From Roridomyces roridus (taxonomy: Eukaryota > Basidiomycota > Agaricomycetes > Agaricales > Mycenaceae): 64,000 bases of DNA. Below are positions 37,057 to 47,610 of the stretch, one piece after another. Location of the stretch: the NCBI GenBank assembly GCA_029378245.1, contig JARKIF010000011.1:1860001-1924000 (forward strand). Direction: 5' to 3'. How positions within the stretch are numbered: position 1 is the first letter of the stretch; every line of letters begins with the position of its first letter. Position numbers and translations under genes: made by a program. The notes under the pieces are model-generated. The model had not been told where the DNA came from. It did no database searches and worked only from the letters and a program-made list of their open reading frames with translations.

Positions 37057-37704
37057 TAGGGAGTAGTATATAAGGCCTGTAGATCCCGCCCTTGCAGTAT
37101 TGCATTGTACGCCTTCTTGCCTAGACATTGGGTCGAAGCTTGATCTGTGGTTATAGTGCAGTCTTGTGACTTCCGCGGAGATTTGTTGTATCATTTCTCT
37201 TAGCTTAGACGCAATATCAAAGGCACCCGAGCTCTGGTTCAACTTGGGTCAGCTATAGTAACATACTTAAGGGGTAGTGGGTTGCCCTCTGTGCTATAGT
37301 TCCTCTTCGTGTTGTATCGAAGTTGTATTGGTGTTTGGATATTGTGTGTTTCGGTCAATAAAATATAAAACCTTTTTAACATCGTAACCTCGTGTTCGTT
37401 GTGAGCAGTCTACAAACCAGTCAAGAGATTCCTCTTAGTTCAAAGACATTGAACTTGGTGTGAAACCTCGAGAATCAACCTACAAGCTTCTGAGAACCAA
37501 ACCGCGGAGTATCAGTCTTATCTGTATACTTCAGACGACCCCGAACTCAACCGTTAGGTGTCAGCGTGCTAGTCAAGGAATTGTGTGTGTGTTGTGTGTG
37601 TTGTGTGGTTAGTGTGTTGTGGAGTTGTATCGCTTCGCGGTCTACTTCTAGGACATTACCTACTCGAGCTATCTACTATACACTGGTGCGCGTGACGCTG
37701 CGTA
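37057..37704. other. No gene; LTR-like sequence and TG-rich tract
   Basis: The first 350 bases have a TATATAAGG near 37069 and an AATAAAATATAAAA signal near 37358, in an order like an LTR, but no partner LTR and no retrotransposon gene are in view. A TG-rich tract lies at 37581-37621. Confidence 0.4.
37581..37621 (+). repeat. TG-rich microsatellite-like tract
   Basis: About 40 bases made almost wholly of TGTG/TTGTG words. Confidence 0.7.
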
Positions 37705-39831
37705 TCAGCGGGCGGTGAAAGGCGGCATCACTGGCGTGTATGCCGGCGCTGTCGGTGCGAGCAGACAGCCAGAGTCTGTGGCAGCATCACCACTGTCCCG
37801 TGGCGTTAGGGATGCCGTTGACAACGGTGCGGGCACCCAAACGAAAGGCGTGGTATCGGTGTCCATTGACCAAGGCATCAGGTCGCTGCCGATCTGCTCC
37901 ATCTGCTGCACCAAGCTCAAAGAATCACTGTCCGGGCTCGCAGGAGCAGAGGAGAATATGGCGGAACTGGGTATGGATGTTAGACTGGTGATGCCGCGAG
38001 TAACAGGGTAGCAGTACCTTTGATTCGTAGTGTCCTTGAGCATCGGCACAGACAATGCCTGCGATGTAGGAGATCCGATGCTACTATCTCATCAGCACGC
38101 CAGATAGCACAGAGAAAAATAGGTACGCACTCATGGTCAAAGAGGGAAGAAGAATCAAAATTCAAAGCGCTGCCGATTGGATCTATCCAGGGTGACAGCC
38201 TACATATCATGAGACTGGATTCATCGCATTGGCAGAAACGACAACGTACAATGTGTGGTCATTCAGAGGCGTAAGCGCAAGAGGCACTTCGGGCGCACAC
38301 AGATCAGCGAGGGATGCGCGGCCATCCAGAAATACACCCGGCTCGGCGGATGCTCTCGTGTTGCCAGGAACGAGACCAACAGGGGTTGCGGGTTCGGTGG
38401 ACACGGTGAGGGAAGCACTATGGTCTACTGCATTGTCGTCGACAGTCGCGGGGGGTGTCTTCTTGGACTTGCGGCTTCTGGTTTTTGCCGATTTTGTGGG
38501 TGCGGCTGCGGTGTCGGAGGTAGCCTCACTTGCTGCTGGTTGTTCAGGTCGAGCTGGTAGAGGGTGCTCTGGCATCGTGTCAACCCTTGGCGCTGCAGCA
38601 CGAGATGCACACAGTTCGGCAGCTACAAAGAAGGTCAGTCACTTTCCACGCGGTTCCTGGAGTACCTATACGCACTGAAGCAAGATTCTATCCATGCTAT
38701 AAACGGGTCCGAGACCTGCGTGTCGAAGTTGAGACAGGCTTCCTCGAAGTCGTGGCCCAAGGCGTTCTTCCCGTGGCAAAGGCTGAGACGGAGGAAGAGA
38801 AGTGGGTCAGCGCACGTGTTACGCATCAATATCCCAAAACGGACTCACATCTTGATACTCGGGTCGCCGTTCATTCTCGGGTTGGGCCCGCCAACAATTG
38901 TCATTCCAATCCACCCAGACGCATCGTAGACTGCCTTGTGAACGTGGGTGAAGACCGTCTCAAGTGCATCAATGCCACTGATTCCGCCCATTGAGTACCA
39001 CGGTAGTAAGGATGCAAAACTCGAGACTCACTCTTGGTACTCCTTTGGCGATGTGACCTTCGGCTCAGTGCTTCCCACCTCCTGGTCAGCCTCCTGCGTC
39101 TCCCTGCGCAACTCCTCGTTCTCTCAGAACTTCTCTCGTTCCATCTCCCGCCGAATAGCCTCGCCCTCCTCCGCCGATGCGGCTGCAAACATAGCCTGAA
39201 CGACACGGATGCGTAGCCGCATTCGTTCCGCACGCAAATCCTTCACTCGATCCGGACGCATCTCCACTTCATCCTCCTCTACGACGTCCCGCTCGACGTC
39301 AGAGTTACCCGGCTCCAACTTCAGCGAATCGTACCCTTCCAAAGTCAGCTGGGCCTTGATCGCCTCGCGATTGCGGCGTTGGAAGACTTCAATTGGTTGG
39401 TGAGCACGACGACGCTTGGATATACTGAATTTGAATAGGTTTTTGACGGCAGGCGCAGCGTCGGGAGCGGCGACGCTGTTTGTGCTGATGAGTTTTTTGC
39501 GTTGGCATCGAAACCAGTTCTCGAGTTGCTGGGAAGAAATAAATTGGTACGCCAGCGTCAATGAGCAACAAAAACCACCACTTACCCCTTTTCTCTTCTT
39601 GATCGCAGCCCCCAGGAGTACCAACTCTTCGTTGGTTAGCTTGCGCGCTCCAGGGTCGCTCGGGAGAGGTAATTGCAGGGCTGTGTGCTCGGGGAACTCC
39701 TTGAACCATGCCTGAAACATCGAGGGCCAAAACAACGTCAAGGTCTGGGCGGCCTGTCGGCGCACGTAGTCGGGAATCCATCCCAGCAGCCAGGTTTTCT
39801 GATCGGCAGTTGCCCACTGTTGCGGCGCCAT
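37705..39831 (-). pseudogene. Lineage-specific gene with one in-frame stop
   Basis: The start at 39831 gives MAPQQWATADQKTWLLGWIP, then VRRQAAQTLTLFWPSMFQAW and FKEFPEHTALQLPL. After an intron, QLENWFRCQRKKL follows, which recalls a homeodomain recognition helix (inference only). Charged blocks lead to EREKF, an in-frame TGA at 39126-39124, and then a continuing frame ENEELRRETQEADQEVGS. Downstream exons joined by GT-AG introns give IDALETVFTHVHKAVYDASG, WIGMTIVGGPNPR, GKNALGHDFEEACLNF, DPFIAWIESCF, a Pro/Ala/Ser-rich tail with KTRSRKSKK, and a last exon ending at 37705. I recall similar uncharacterised proteins in agaricomycetes (unverified). The sole visible lesion could be a recent CGA to TGA change, a sequencing error or stop readthrough. 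Confidence 0.6.
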
Positions 39832-40408
39832 TGGTGAATCGAACGTATGGATGACAGGAGGGAAGGGAGGGAATGAATGATATGCTGGGTTGCGACCGTC
39901 GGGGGACAAAACACTTTGGTGAGGTCTTGTCTTTTGATTAAACAGAGAGAACGTGTAAGCGGCACCCTTCAGCCTATTTTACTTTATTTTATTTGATTAT
40001 GGTCTTGATAATAGTGCGTCTAGTTACCTCCACCCGCTGCACTGAGAAAATCTGCCAATATTCATCTGGGTCTGTGTGGTGGGTGACAGTCTTGTTTGAG
40101 CACTCGTTTTCCTCTCCTAAAATTACTGAAGACGGATTCAGCTCATAATTCCCAGCCAGAACACTCATCATTGTGCCGTCGCGCCCAATCAGTATCCGAT
40201 TGCATACCCAAATCGGGATTTAAGGAAAATCCTGAATCGGCGATTCAAGTTCACCATCCGAGGCGCGTGCATTTCTCATCATTCGCACCACATGTTTATT
40301 CGGCTCTTATCCGGCCTGGGACTGAGCCGTCTTGTATAATCCAGTCGCCAGACAACTCTTTCACCCACCCACCCCTCCACTCAAACCCGACCTCAACCCG
40401 ACCTCGAT
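39832..40408. other. Divergent promoter region
   Basis: Lies between the minus-strand gene at 39831 and the plus-strand gene at 40409. No coding frame is supported. Confidence 0.45.
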
Positions 40409-41153
40409 ATGACTGATACCAGCGCCGCTGCAACCACCGCCGCCACTCCCGCCGAGGAACTGGCGGCGTTGGTTGCAAGCCTTCGTCTTCTATCCGCCGA
40501 TGCTCTGCACGTCTCCAACCGTTGTGTGTACATCGCCAGTGAGTCTCGTTATTGCTGAGCATCAGTGAGCCTTACTTTGAATAGATACCCTACCGTTCGT
40601 GGTGACTGCCCAGGTCAATGCGGCAGTTGCTCAAAGCCTTGATGACCTCGTCGACAATGTCAATTTCGCTGTGCCTACTCCCACCGAGTCGGAGTCTGAC
40701 TCGGATTCCGACTTTGGCGACGCCCACTCCACGACCTCGGCGCCCGATTCTCTCAGCAGTGATGCGCCCGTCGTGATCGGTGCCCCTGCTGTTGCTGCAG
40801 CCCCGGGGGCTGCTGCTGCTACGATCTTTATTCCGCTGGGCTTCCGGGAAGGCATTGCCCCCACCCCTGACGAGGTCGAGAACCGGCACCCCCCTGGTTC
40901 GGATGATCTCCAGTACTGGTACACCATCTGTGTCGGACGCAATCCCGGTATCTATTCCTCGCCGTACGTTCATGCATTCTTCCTTGTGATCTTATCTAAA
41001 TGCGCTCGTTCGATGTTTAGTGACATGGCTGAGGCCCAGGTCCGCGGTGTCCCGCATGCCAACCGCAAACGCAAGGACAGCAAGATGGAGGCGCTCAACT
41101 GGTACCGCTACATGCACGGTCTCGGCCAGGTCTACTCCATCAACGAAGTTTAG
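40409..41153 (+). CDS. Protein with RNase H1 N-terminal (viroplasmin)-like domain
   Basis: Three exons in phase: 40409-40538, 40585-40963 and 41021-41153, giving 213 residues. After an Ala-rich start (MTDTSAAATTAATPAEE) and an acidic stretch (TESESDSDSDFGDAHST), the C-terminal third reads YWYTICVGRNPGIYSSP-DM, then AEAQVRGVPHANRKRK and SKMEALNWYRYMHG. This matches the pattern W-Y-x-V-x-x-GR-x-x-G-[IV]-[YF] ... x-x-QV-x-G ... K-x-x-x-x-x-EA-x-x-[WY] of the hybrid-binding domain found at the N-terminus of RNase H1 and in caulimovirus viroplasmin. That domain binds RNA/DNA hybrids. No RNase H catalytic domain follows. Function in the cell is unknown. Confidence 0.72.
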
Positions 41154-41468
41154 TCTGTGCGTTCCTTTCTTTTGCATAACACTTAATGCTGATTGTTTGA
41201 ACTAGTCCAGAGATCTTGTTGGGCGGACCGTGCGTGTATCCATCCATTCTTGGTCCCAATTACTTACATTCTTGTCAGTACGCCTCGCGGATCGTCTTCC
41301 ACATTCGTATATGATGGTATTTACATTCTGGGTCGCTAGATACGCTTGTTTGACATTGAATCAAAATTTGTTGCCTTTTTTCTGGTTGAGCTCAGTGCAA
41401 AAAGACGGGGATGATGTTGATTAATGATTCTTTGAACTGGGACACTCAGGCTCCAACCATATTGTTTA
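41154..41468. other. Convergent spacer, no gene
   Basis: Lies between the 3' ends of the viroplasmin-like gene (+) and the basic protein gene (-). Nothing recognisable. Confidence 0.45.
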
Positions 41469-42641
41469 CTACAGAATGCGTATCTGAAGGGCCGCCTCCG
41501 CAAATTCCCGGCGTGTTTCTATATCCCAGTCCGTCAAGAACCCCGGATGGGACTGCCATGCATCAATGACACATGCTCGCTCCCAACTGATGGTTGACCG
41601 CATTGGCGTCAGGGGCTCCGGATTAGCTTTGAGCCACTTGCGCGCCCGCTTCTCTGTAACCGGCTCGCTCAGACGTTGAACGTGCATCTGATATCTTTGT
41701 ACAGTGGTCAGTGGTCCGACCTTACCGACCTCGCGAAGCAGGTAATGTTGCCGAGATTGTACACTGGGCGACACATATGGTGGGAGAGGCCCGGTGTGCC
41801 ATGCACTCTCCTGGTGGATGTCGTCATATATGTTCACTGATTCCTGGAAGGAATCCATCCGAAAACGCTGGATGGCCTCCGTAGAAGAATTAGCGGAGGG
41901 AGTGGCGCCGCTGCTATCAACAAGAACTCAGCGCCTATGTGCCGACCCGACGGACCGCTCCTCACCTGCGGGAACTGAGCTGATCACCCATGGCAATGAT
42001 GGAGTTGATGTCGTTGGGTGGAGTCCCTGAACAGTTGTCTCCTGGCATACACGCGTTCACGGCAATCCTACAAACTATCGGTTAGTTGGAAGGTAACATC
42101 AAGGCTGTGACCAACACGTGTTCTTCCATCAAAGCACAGATCTTGGCATCGTCCTCGGCACTTCCTGCCCCAATTTCTGTAAGCACGCCTAAGGCAAACA
42201 GCTCCGCGGAGGTCAGAGCGTGATGAGTGTCGTCCGAGCAGTCGGTGCCATTTGATTTAGGTTCAGGCGAAACATCAACCACCTGCCTGGGCGGGTCCCA
42301 CTGCCGTCGACGGGCCTTCTCATCAGCCCTGGAGACAATCACGTCAATGTATGCTCATACTCAGCTCAAGATTACCACCTTCGCTCAGCCATTCAAAGCC
42401 TGTGTTTTTCGCGAACTTCCGGGTTCCTGCCAGAGGATGAGAATCCCGGAATGGTAAATCTCCCCCAGATAAGAACGCACTTGCGATATTTGGAAGCCCT
42501 TTCCTTGCTTTTCTGGTGCTCCCTATCAGATACAACCCTGAGAATTGTCAAAGGGATTCAATGTGAAGTGTATACACTCAGAAGTGAGCACACTCACCGT
42601 TTCGGGGCTTGCTTGTCTGGCTTGACCTGCCGCTTGCCCAT
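41469..42641 (-). pseudogene. Basic nuclear-type protein gene with one in-frame stop
   Basis: The start at 42641 gives MGKRQVKPDKQAPKR, which joins in phase across a GT-AG intron to VVSDREHQKSKERASKYRK, then NPEVREKHRL, an in-frame TGA at 42395-42393, then MAERR-ADEKARRRQWDPPRQ. The stop sits in an R/K-rich helix where an Arg codon (CGA) would fit, so a C to T change is the simplest cause. Later exons read LTSAELFALGVLTEIGAGSA, then FQESVNIYDDIHQESAWHTG, and end SWERACVIDAWQSHPGF and LTDWDIETRREFAEAALQI. The highly charged N-terminal helix suggests nucleic-acid binding or a nuclear location. I know no named family. Middle exon borders (42000-42130) are unsure. Confidence 0.58.
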
Positions 42642-43436
42642 GGATGCAGAGTGAAACGGAGTCAACTGATCTTTGATGCGGTGTAGCCGCAATCAGCGTA
42701 CCCCTGGTTATGTTGATTGGATCTCCGTGTATGTGGTGGCCGTTGATTCGGAGCACGATTTCATCACGGCCACTATCATGCCGCATTCGGCCAGCCTTTG
42801 CAGCTTCAACTCATCCGTGAACATTGAATGCATGCGTCGAATCAGGTTGTGAGTACTGGAAAGTGCAAGGCCTCCTTCACTGTCTCAGAAAATGTCGAAA
42901 AAACGGGACTTGGTTCAAGGTCATGTTTCGAGACGAAGTGTTGAGCGGGAAGGCCATGTATTCACAGCCGGACTTGGATGAAGGTTGTCGACTGTTCAAA
43001 TCTTCATCCTGTCATGAGGGGAAAGGCTACAATTGTATTCGGCTAGGCCCATACATGAAGTTGGAGTCTTGACTTTCACAATTCTAATATCATACTCTCT
43101 CAGAATAGCGAACTCTTTCAGTGAGAGCGACACGTTTAAGCGGGGTGTGTCATTAATATGTTCATATTGCTTCTCATTCCACCGTCTAGCTCAAGGGACT
43201 TCGGTCCGACCAAGGGTAGCATTTTAAACGAATTATTGTGTATTCAGAATCGCATTCGAACAACATGAATGCGACTTACAAATTTTGTTGTCTGTGAGAG
43301 CCTCATTCCGATGTCAATGGATTGACAGTTTCTGTCATGGGGGCGGATCATTCGGATATGCGGACCTGAGCCGGGTGCAATTCGACCTTTGTCTTCCCAC
43401 CACCACATTCACTCATCGACGCGTTCACCCACCACT
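42642..43436. other. Intergenic, no gene supported
   Basis: No motif or convincing splice chain. It probably holds the divergent promoters of the flanking small genes. Confidence 0.4.
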
Positions 43437-44181
43437 ATGAGCCTCTGCTGGCAGCGTGTAATCCATGGTGCGACTGACCCGGACAATCCTCGATATCCGA
43501 CATGCTCCGCGGTGCTCTTTTCTCGTCGACAGGTCTCCACTCGTCGGATGCAGCAACACCAGACCTTCCACCTGGCGTTGACTGAGAACGAGGCCCATGT
43601 GTTTGAAGATAGGCCAGACCCACCACTCAAGCTCCCTTCCTGCCACTAACTCTGTTTCTAGAGCTTCACTCGATGCTAGTTGGGCCGGCAATGCGGACGT
43701 TGCCATCACTTGCGCAGATGGACTTGCTGCTGTCGCCACCGCCGTTCATGCTTGGTGCAAGGAAAAACATCACCACCCCGATGTGCGGCGCTCCAGTCGT
43801 CCAAAGCGCTCCCCCCCACTGTGTCGATATCTGGCCTTGGCCGGAACTCCCACTCCCACTCCCACCCGCCACCATCATCTTGCACGAGCGCGACACTTGC
43901 ATGCACCTAGGCCCGTCAAAGCAACATCTCCTCAATTCACTCGGAGCTCAGTCTCTTCTCAAGCTTTTCACGCGGAGTCCCCGAAAAAATCGGAGATGGG
44001 GTGGTTTGTCTCGTCGGATGGCTATATCTTTGAGGACGGGTGAGTGATTTTCCTCTCTGATGATCCTCTTCCAACACTTTGTTTCAGTGCCGCTGCGCAG
44101 GAGGCCCTTCGCCGAGGTGAAGAACTCAGAGTTACACCCACACTTGATGCCGCCCGCGCATGGTACATGTCCCGCCGGTAG
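43437..44181 (+). CDS. Small unknown protein gene
   Basis: The clearest coding frame is at about 43660-44040: ASLDASWAGNADVAITCADG, LAAVATAVHAWCKEKHHH, a His/Pro/Arg-rich linker, and SEMGWFVSSDGYIFEDG. It then joins across a GT-AG intron (about 44041-44090) to AAAQEALRRGEELRVTPTLD and AARAWYMSRR, stopping at 44181. The GWFV ... EA-x-x-WY layout faintly echoes the viroplasmin-like gene at 40409, but the glycine core is absent. The 5' exons are unresolved; the ATG at 43437 is only a candidate. No family known. Confidence 0.45.
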
Positions 44182-44557
44182 ACCGGTAGATCGGAGCGTC
44201 CCGAGCATGCACCGTGTGGTACTAGAATTATTTCTGTGAAAATGTGAATGTTTGTTCATCACACCGATTCGTAGATCTCAAAGATCTCAAGTCCAAATCC
44301 AGCATACCCAAATTGAGATTCCGGAAAGGTAAACCGATTGGCCTAACGAGGATACCATATGACTGCCCCTTCAGGCCCACCAAATTCGCTTTCAGTCACC
44401 CGCCCTTCACTGCTACTAACATCGTGTCCGCCTCCGCCGTCTCTGAGCCATGCAAGCACAACACTTGACCAACCGTATGCATCTATTCTTCTACTTCGAT
44501 CTATCTTCGCTGACCGGAGTCTGAGTCTATCCAGCGCCGCCTCCCGCAGTCAAGTTT

Positions 44558-45151
44558 ATGTTTCGCGCCTTGTCCGACTCTGAAACTCTGATACTCAAGC
44601 AAGGTTCGCCACCAGTTCATTCCTACCTCAAATTTGGTTCTCATTTCAGTTTTTCCTCAGAAGCTCTCTGTTGCAATGGAATTACGACGGATCCGCGCCT
44701 CCAAGCATGGCTCGACTACCAGCAAATGCACTCGGACGAACGCGACAAACTCGACAAACTACAGTACGACAGGCACATGCGGAGAATGAAGAAGCTGATG
44801 GGGCTGGGTGACTCCTCGTCCTGCAAGGCCCAAACCATGGCGCCGACTGCGAAGGAGCAGGTTTGTGGCCGCCAGGCCGCTGAGCGCAATCGCAAATGGC
44901 AGGAGCGCCTCCAGCGGATCGCAGCCCGTGCACACGCTGCCCGCGTTGTTGCAAATGCGTGTGCGGAGTGGCCTTTGCATGCAGACGGTGCGGAAAATAT
45001 AGATCCCTCGATTGCAGCGGGTCAGCAACGGGAGATTTCGGGGGAGTCTCGGTTGGTGAGCGAGCGAGTTGTGCCAATGGAGTGTCTTCGTGAGGAGGGG
45101 AAACGTAGCCGGCAGCGCCGTGGATATCTCGTATTCCACAACTCCCTGTAG
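44558..45151 (+). CDS. Small charged coiled-coil-like protein
   Basis: An open frame of 197 residues. The part from about residue 45 looks most protein-like: TDPRLQAWLDYQQMHSDERD, KLDKLQYDRHMRRMKKLMG, then RNRKWQERLQRIAARAHAAR. This is helix-forming and charged, with coiled-coil-like spacing. A GT-AG pair at about 44604-44650 could be an intron but would shift the frame, so I kept the unspliced reading. No family known. It sits in a cluster of small lineage-specific genes. Confidence 0.45.
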   Translation: MFRALSDSETLILKQGSPPVHSYLKFGSHFSFSSEALCCNGITTDPRLQAWLDYQQMHSDERDKLDKLQYDRHMRRMKKLMGLGDSSSCKAQTMAPTAKEQVCGRQAAERNRKWQERLQRIAARAHAARVVANACAEWPLHADGAENIDPSIAAGQQREISGESRLVSERVVPMECLREEGKRSRQRRGYLVFHNSL

Positions 45152-45455
45152 CTACTTTCGTTTGTGCGCTCAAGACGGAACGGATTACAAAACTGTTTTC
45201 GTCAATGATCCCGTTCGGCAGGCCGTTCGGCTCGGCTCCCTTTACTCCGCAATAGTAGTGATTAATTTCTAACACAGTACCGGTTGCAGGGAGTCCGTAT
45301 CACCGTATGCTTTTTCTTAGCTTCCGCGACCTCATGGCGCAGAAAACGATCTCAGATAATCGTTTTCTGATTGCTGATGTGGCAGTGTTACCTCCTTTTG
45401 TTTTCCTCCCATCACTCTCAAAAAGCGCGACCGACAGGATGGTCGCGAGTCTGCC
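45152..45455. other. Short intergenic spacer
   Basis: Nothing recognisable; presumably holds the promoter of the F-box-like gene at 45456. Confidence 0.4.
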
Positions 45456-46692
45456 ATGCCTCCCCCGTTTCCCGAAGACCTCTGCCACGAGATAGCCCTC
45501 CTTTCTTCGATACCCACTCGAGCTCTGCTTCTCCGACTCGATAAATACCGCAGTGGTACTCTACTTGGGACTCTGTATCGTGACATCCGAGTCGACCGAA
45601 ATGCCAAGGAGATGGTACACTCTTTGGCTACTAGTAAGAAGAGCCTAGCTGGACGTGTATGTGCATTTCCTTGTCTCAGATGCTTCGTTCACTGTGTGAC
45701 TGATATCTTATAGGTCGTCAGTCTCATGTTTGACGACAATTCCCGTGTCGACCAGAGTGAGTCGAGTCGAGTCCTCCCGATGATGTCGAATCTGCGTCAT
45801 CTAACCATTGTTCCCCACATCTCCCTCACCCGCCATGTCCTGCCCCACATTACCTTCCAGTTGCATTCGTTCGCAGTCCGACACGGCCACATCGACGGTT
45901 GCTGGGCCATTCTCGTCGCAAAACAATCGCACCTCTACGAGATTCGCGTCGATGGAGAGTATTGTGCTGAGATCCCCGACGAGCATGCTCTCCCCCAACT
46001 TCACTGCATCAAGGGTTCGACCAACGCATTGGCGGGCTTTGCCGCCAAGCATCCTCTTCGCTGCATGTGGTTCATGCAGGGGCCACTCCAGAAGTTCGGC
46101 TGGATCAGCCCCAGGCATCTGGACCTTTTTTCCCGCTCGCCTGCCCGACTTACAGTCGTCCACCTTGCCGCAGCGCAATTTCTGAAGCTTCTCGACAAAG
46201 CACCTCAGATGTTATTCTCGCTGAGGAAGATCGTCCTCGATGAGGACCGGGACTGGTCGAGGCATGTGTCGTTCACGACGGGTTACTTCACTGTACCTAT
46301 GTTACACTCCGTGAGTGCACTTCCTATACGCTCAGTGAATTGAGTTTCATGCTTGTTCACAGAATCGTGCTGCCTCCCTTACGCTTCTTGCATCTGCACT
46401 GGATTCACGCTTCGCCCATCTCGAGAGTCTGCTACTCCTCTGCTGCCACTATGAGGATGAGATTGAGCCTCCTCGTCGGCTCCTCAAGTGTGCGGACGCG
46501 GATATCCTCTCGGAACTCCTGCGACCATTGTGCACTGCACCTCAATTGCGTACGTTTCGCCTCATGGCCGTTGACGGATTTTCTACCAGACACAAGTGGG
46601 GCGACGACGATGAAGAGATTTCCCTTCTCGGGCCTGGGACTTGTCCCCAGGATGTAGAAAACGAGTATGGCTACGTCTTTTACTGCCCATAA
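45456..46692 (+). CDS. F-box-like protein, third copy in window
   Basis: Three in-phase exons: 45456-45656, 45714-46310 and 46363-46692, giving 375 residues. The N-terminus FPEDLCHEIALLSSIPTRAL followed by LGTLYRDIRVD has the shape of basidiomycete F-box-like proteins: FPEDL-x-x-EI, an L-rich helix, then Y-x-x-V/I. The body carries repeated hydrophobic words, such as NLRHLTIVPHISL, HSFAVRHGHIDGCWAILVAK and LLEIRV-type spacing. It ends EYGYVFYCP. It is not a close copy of the tandem pair at 8.4-11.9 kb. Its target is unknown. Confidence 0.75.
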
Positions 46693-47029
46693 TTACTACA
46701 CATACGTATGCATACCACAAAATTGATATTTTATTTTATTTTTCAAGATCTCGTCCGTTTTGAGCAATCCAATGATCTGCATTGTGTATCGCTCCCAAAT
46801 TTGCTCGCAACCGTTCCTGAGGCAGGTCGCGTATCATCCTTCTGATGCGGAAGACCGGGTGCGCCTCAGGTCGCTAGGGAGGCAGTCAGTCGATAGAAGC
46901 TCAGTTTATTCGGTCCGAAACCATATGGTGACATGGCCCATTGGGTGAATGGTGCATAGTCTCTCGTACGATTCTGTTCCTCCGACCCTCTTACCCTCTC
47001 AACCCAGATACATCTCTCTTTCCTATAAC
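46693..47029. other. Intergenic, no gene seen
   Basis: The AT-rich start (about 46700-46745) is the likely 3' untranslated region of the F-box-like gene. Nothing else is recognisable. Confidence 0.4.
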
Positions 47030-47610
47030 CATGTCTCATGAACGACACGTCGACACCCTTTCGTTCCCATCGTACGACGTACCTCGGAGCGTATCAGGGC
47101 CCGTAACAGGGCCCGTAGTGCTCCTCCTTCTCAGCTGGAGTCGTCCGATACGTCCGATACCGTTGATTCCGAGTTATCCTGGTTGTCCTGTGAGTAGCCA
47201 CTCGGATTGCCTGGCCTGTGTCTCTGATCATGTCTTACCAGCGCTCTCAGAGAACGACATTCTTCGTCTCAGGCACATCTTTGAGTGTGAGAAAATGGTC
47301 CAGCACTTGGGCGAGGTATGCCAGGACCGAGTCCTCGCATGGCGTCAAGAGTAAGTCCGTCCTCGACTTATCTGCACTCAAACAAATTTTAACAGATCCC
47401 CTGCCAACCGGGCCAGGATTGACACCATTCTAAGTGAGCTGGAAACTCAGTATGTGTCCCTTTTTCGGATGCGTCCCTCATTGATAATGAATCATATTTT
47501 GTAGTGACATCGAGTCCCCAGAATGGCCCTGGGGCAATGCTGCGCAGCGGTTGAGGGAGGTGATTGCGATAGTACAAATTGTAGAAGCAGCATTGTCGGA
47601 TGAGCAGTGA
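47030..47610 (+). CDS. Possible small spliced gene, unknown
   Basis: Three exon-like blocks with good GT-AG borders: an acidic/basic block (RIRARNRARSAPPSQLESSD then TSDTVDSELSWLS), LSENDILRLRHIFECEKMVQ with HLGEVCQDRVLAWRQE, SPANRARIDTILSELETQ, and DIESPEWPWGNAAQRLREVI ending VEAALSDEQ at 47610. The blocks are helix-rich. The start codon is not settled: ATG at 47030 opens a different frame from the first block. No family known. Confidence 0.4.

Noticed and set aside
43425..43739. Minus-strand open frame overlapping the small gene at 43437
   Set aside because: Shadow of the plus-strand coding blocks; no motif and no splice sites of its own.
44359..44583. Upstream Pro/Ser-rich frame as first exon of the gene at 44558
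   Set aside because: The best GT-AG pair joins it out of phase with the downstream frame.
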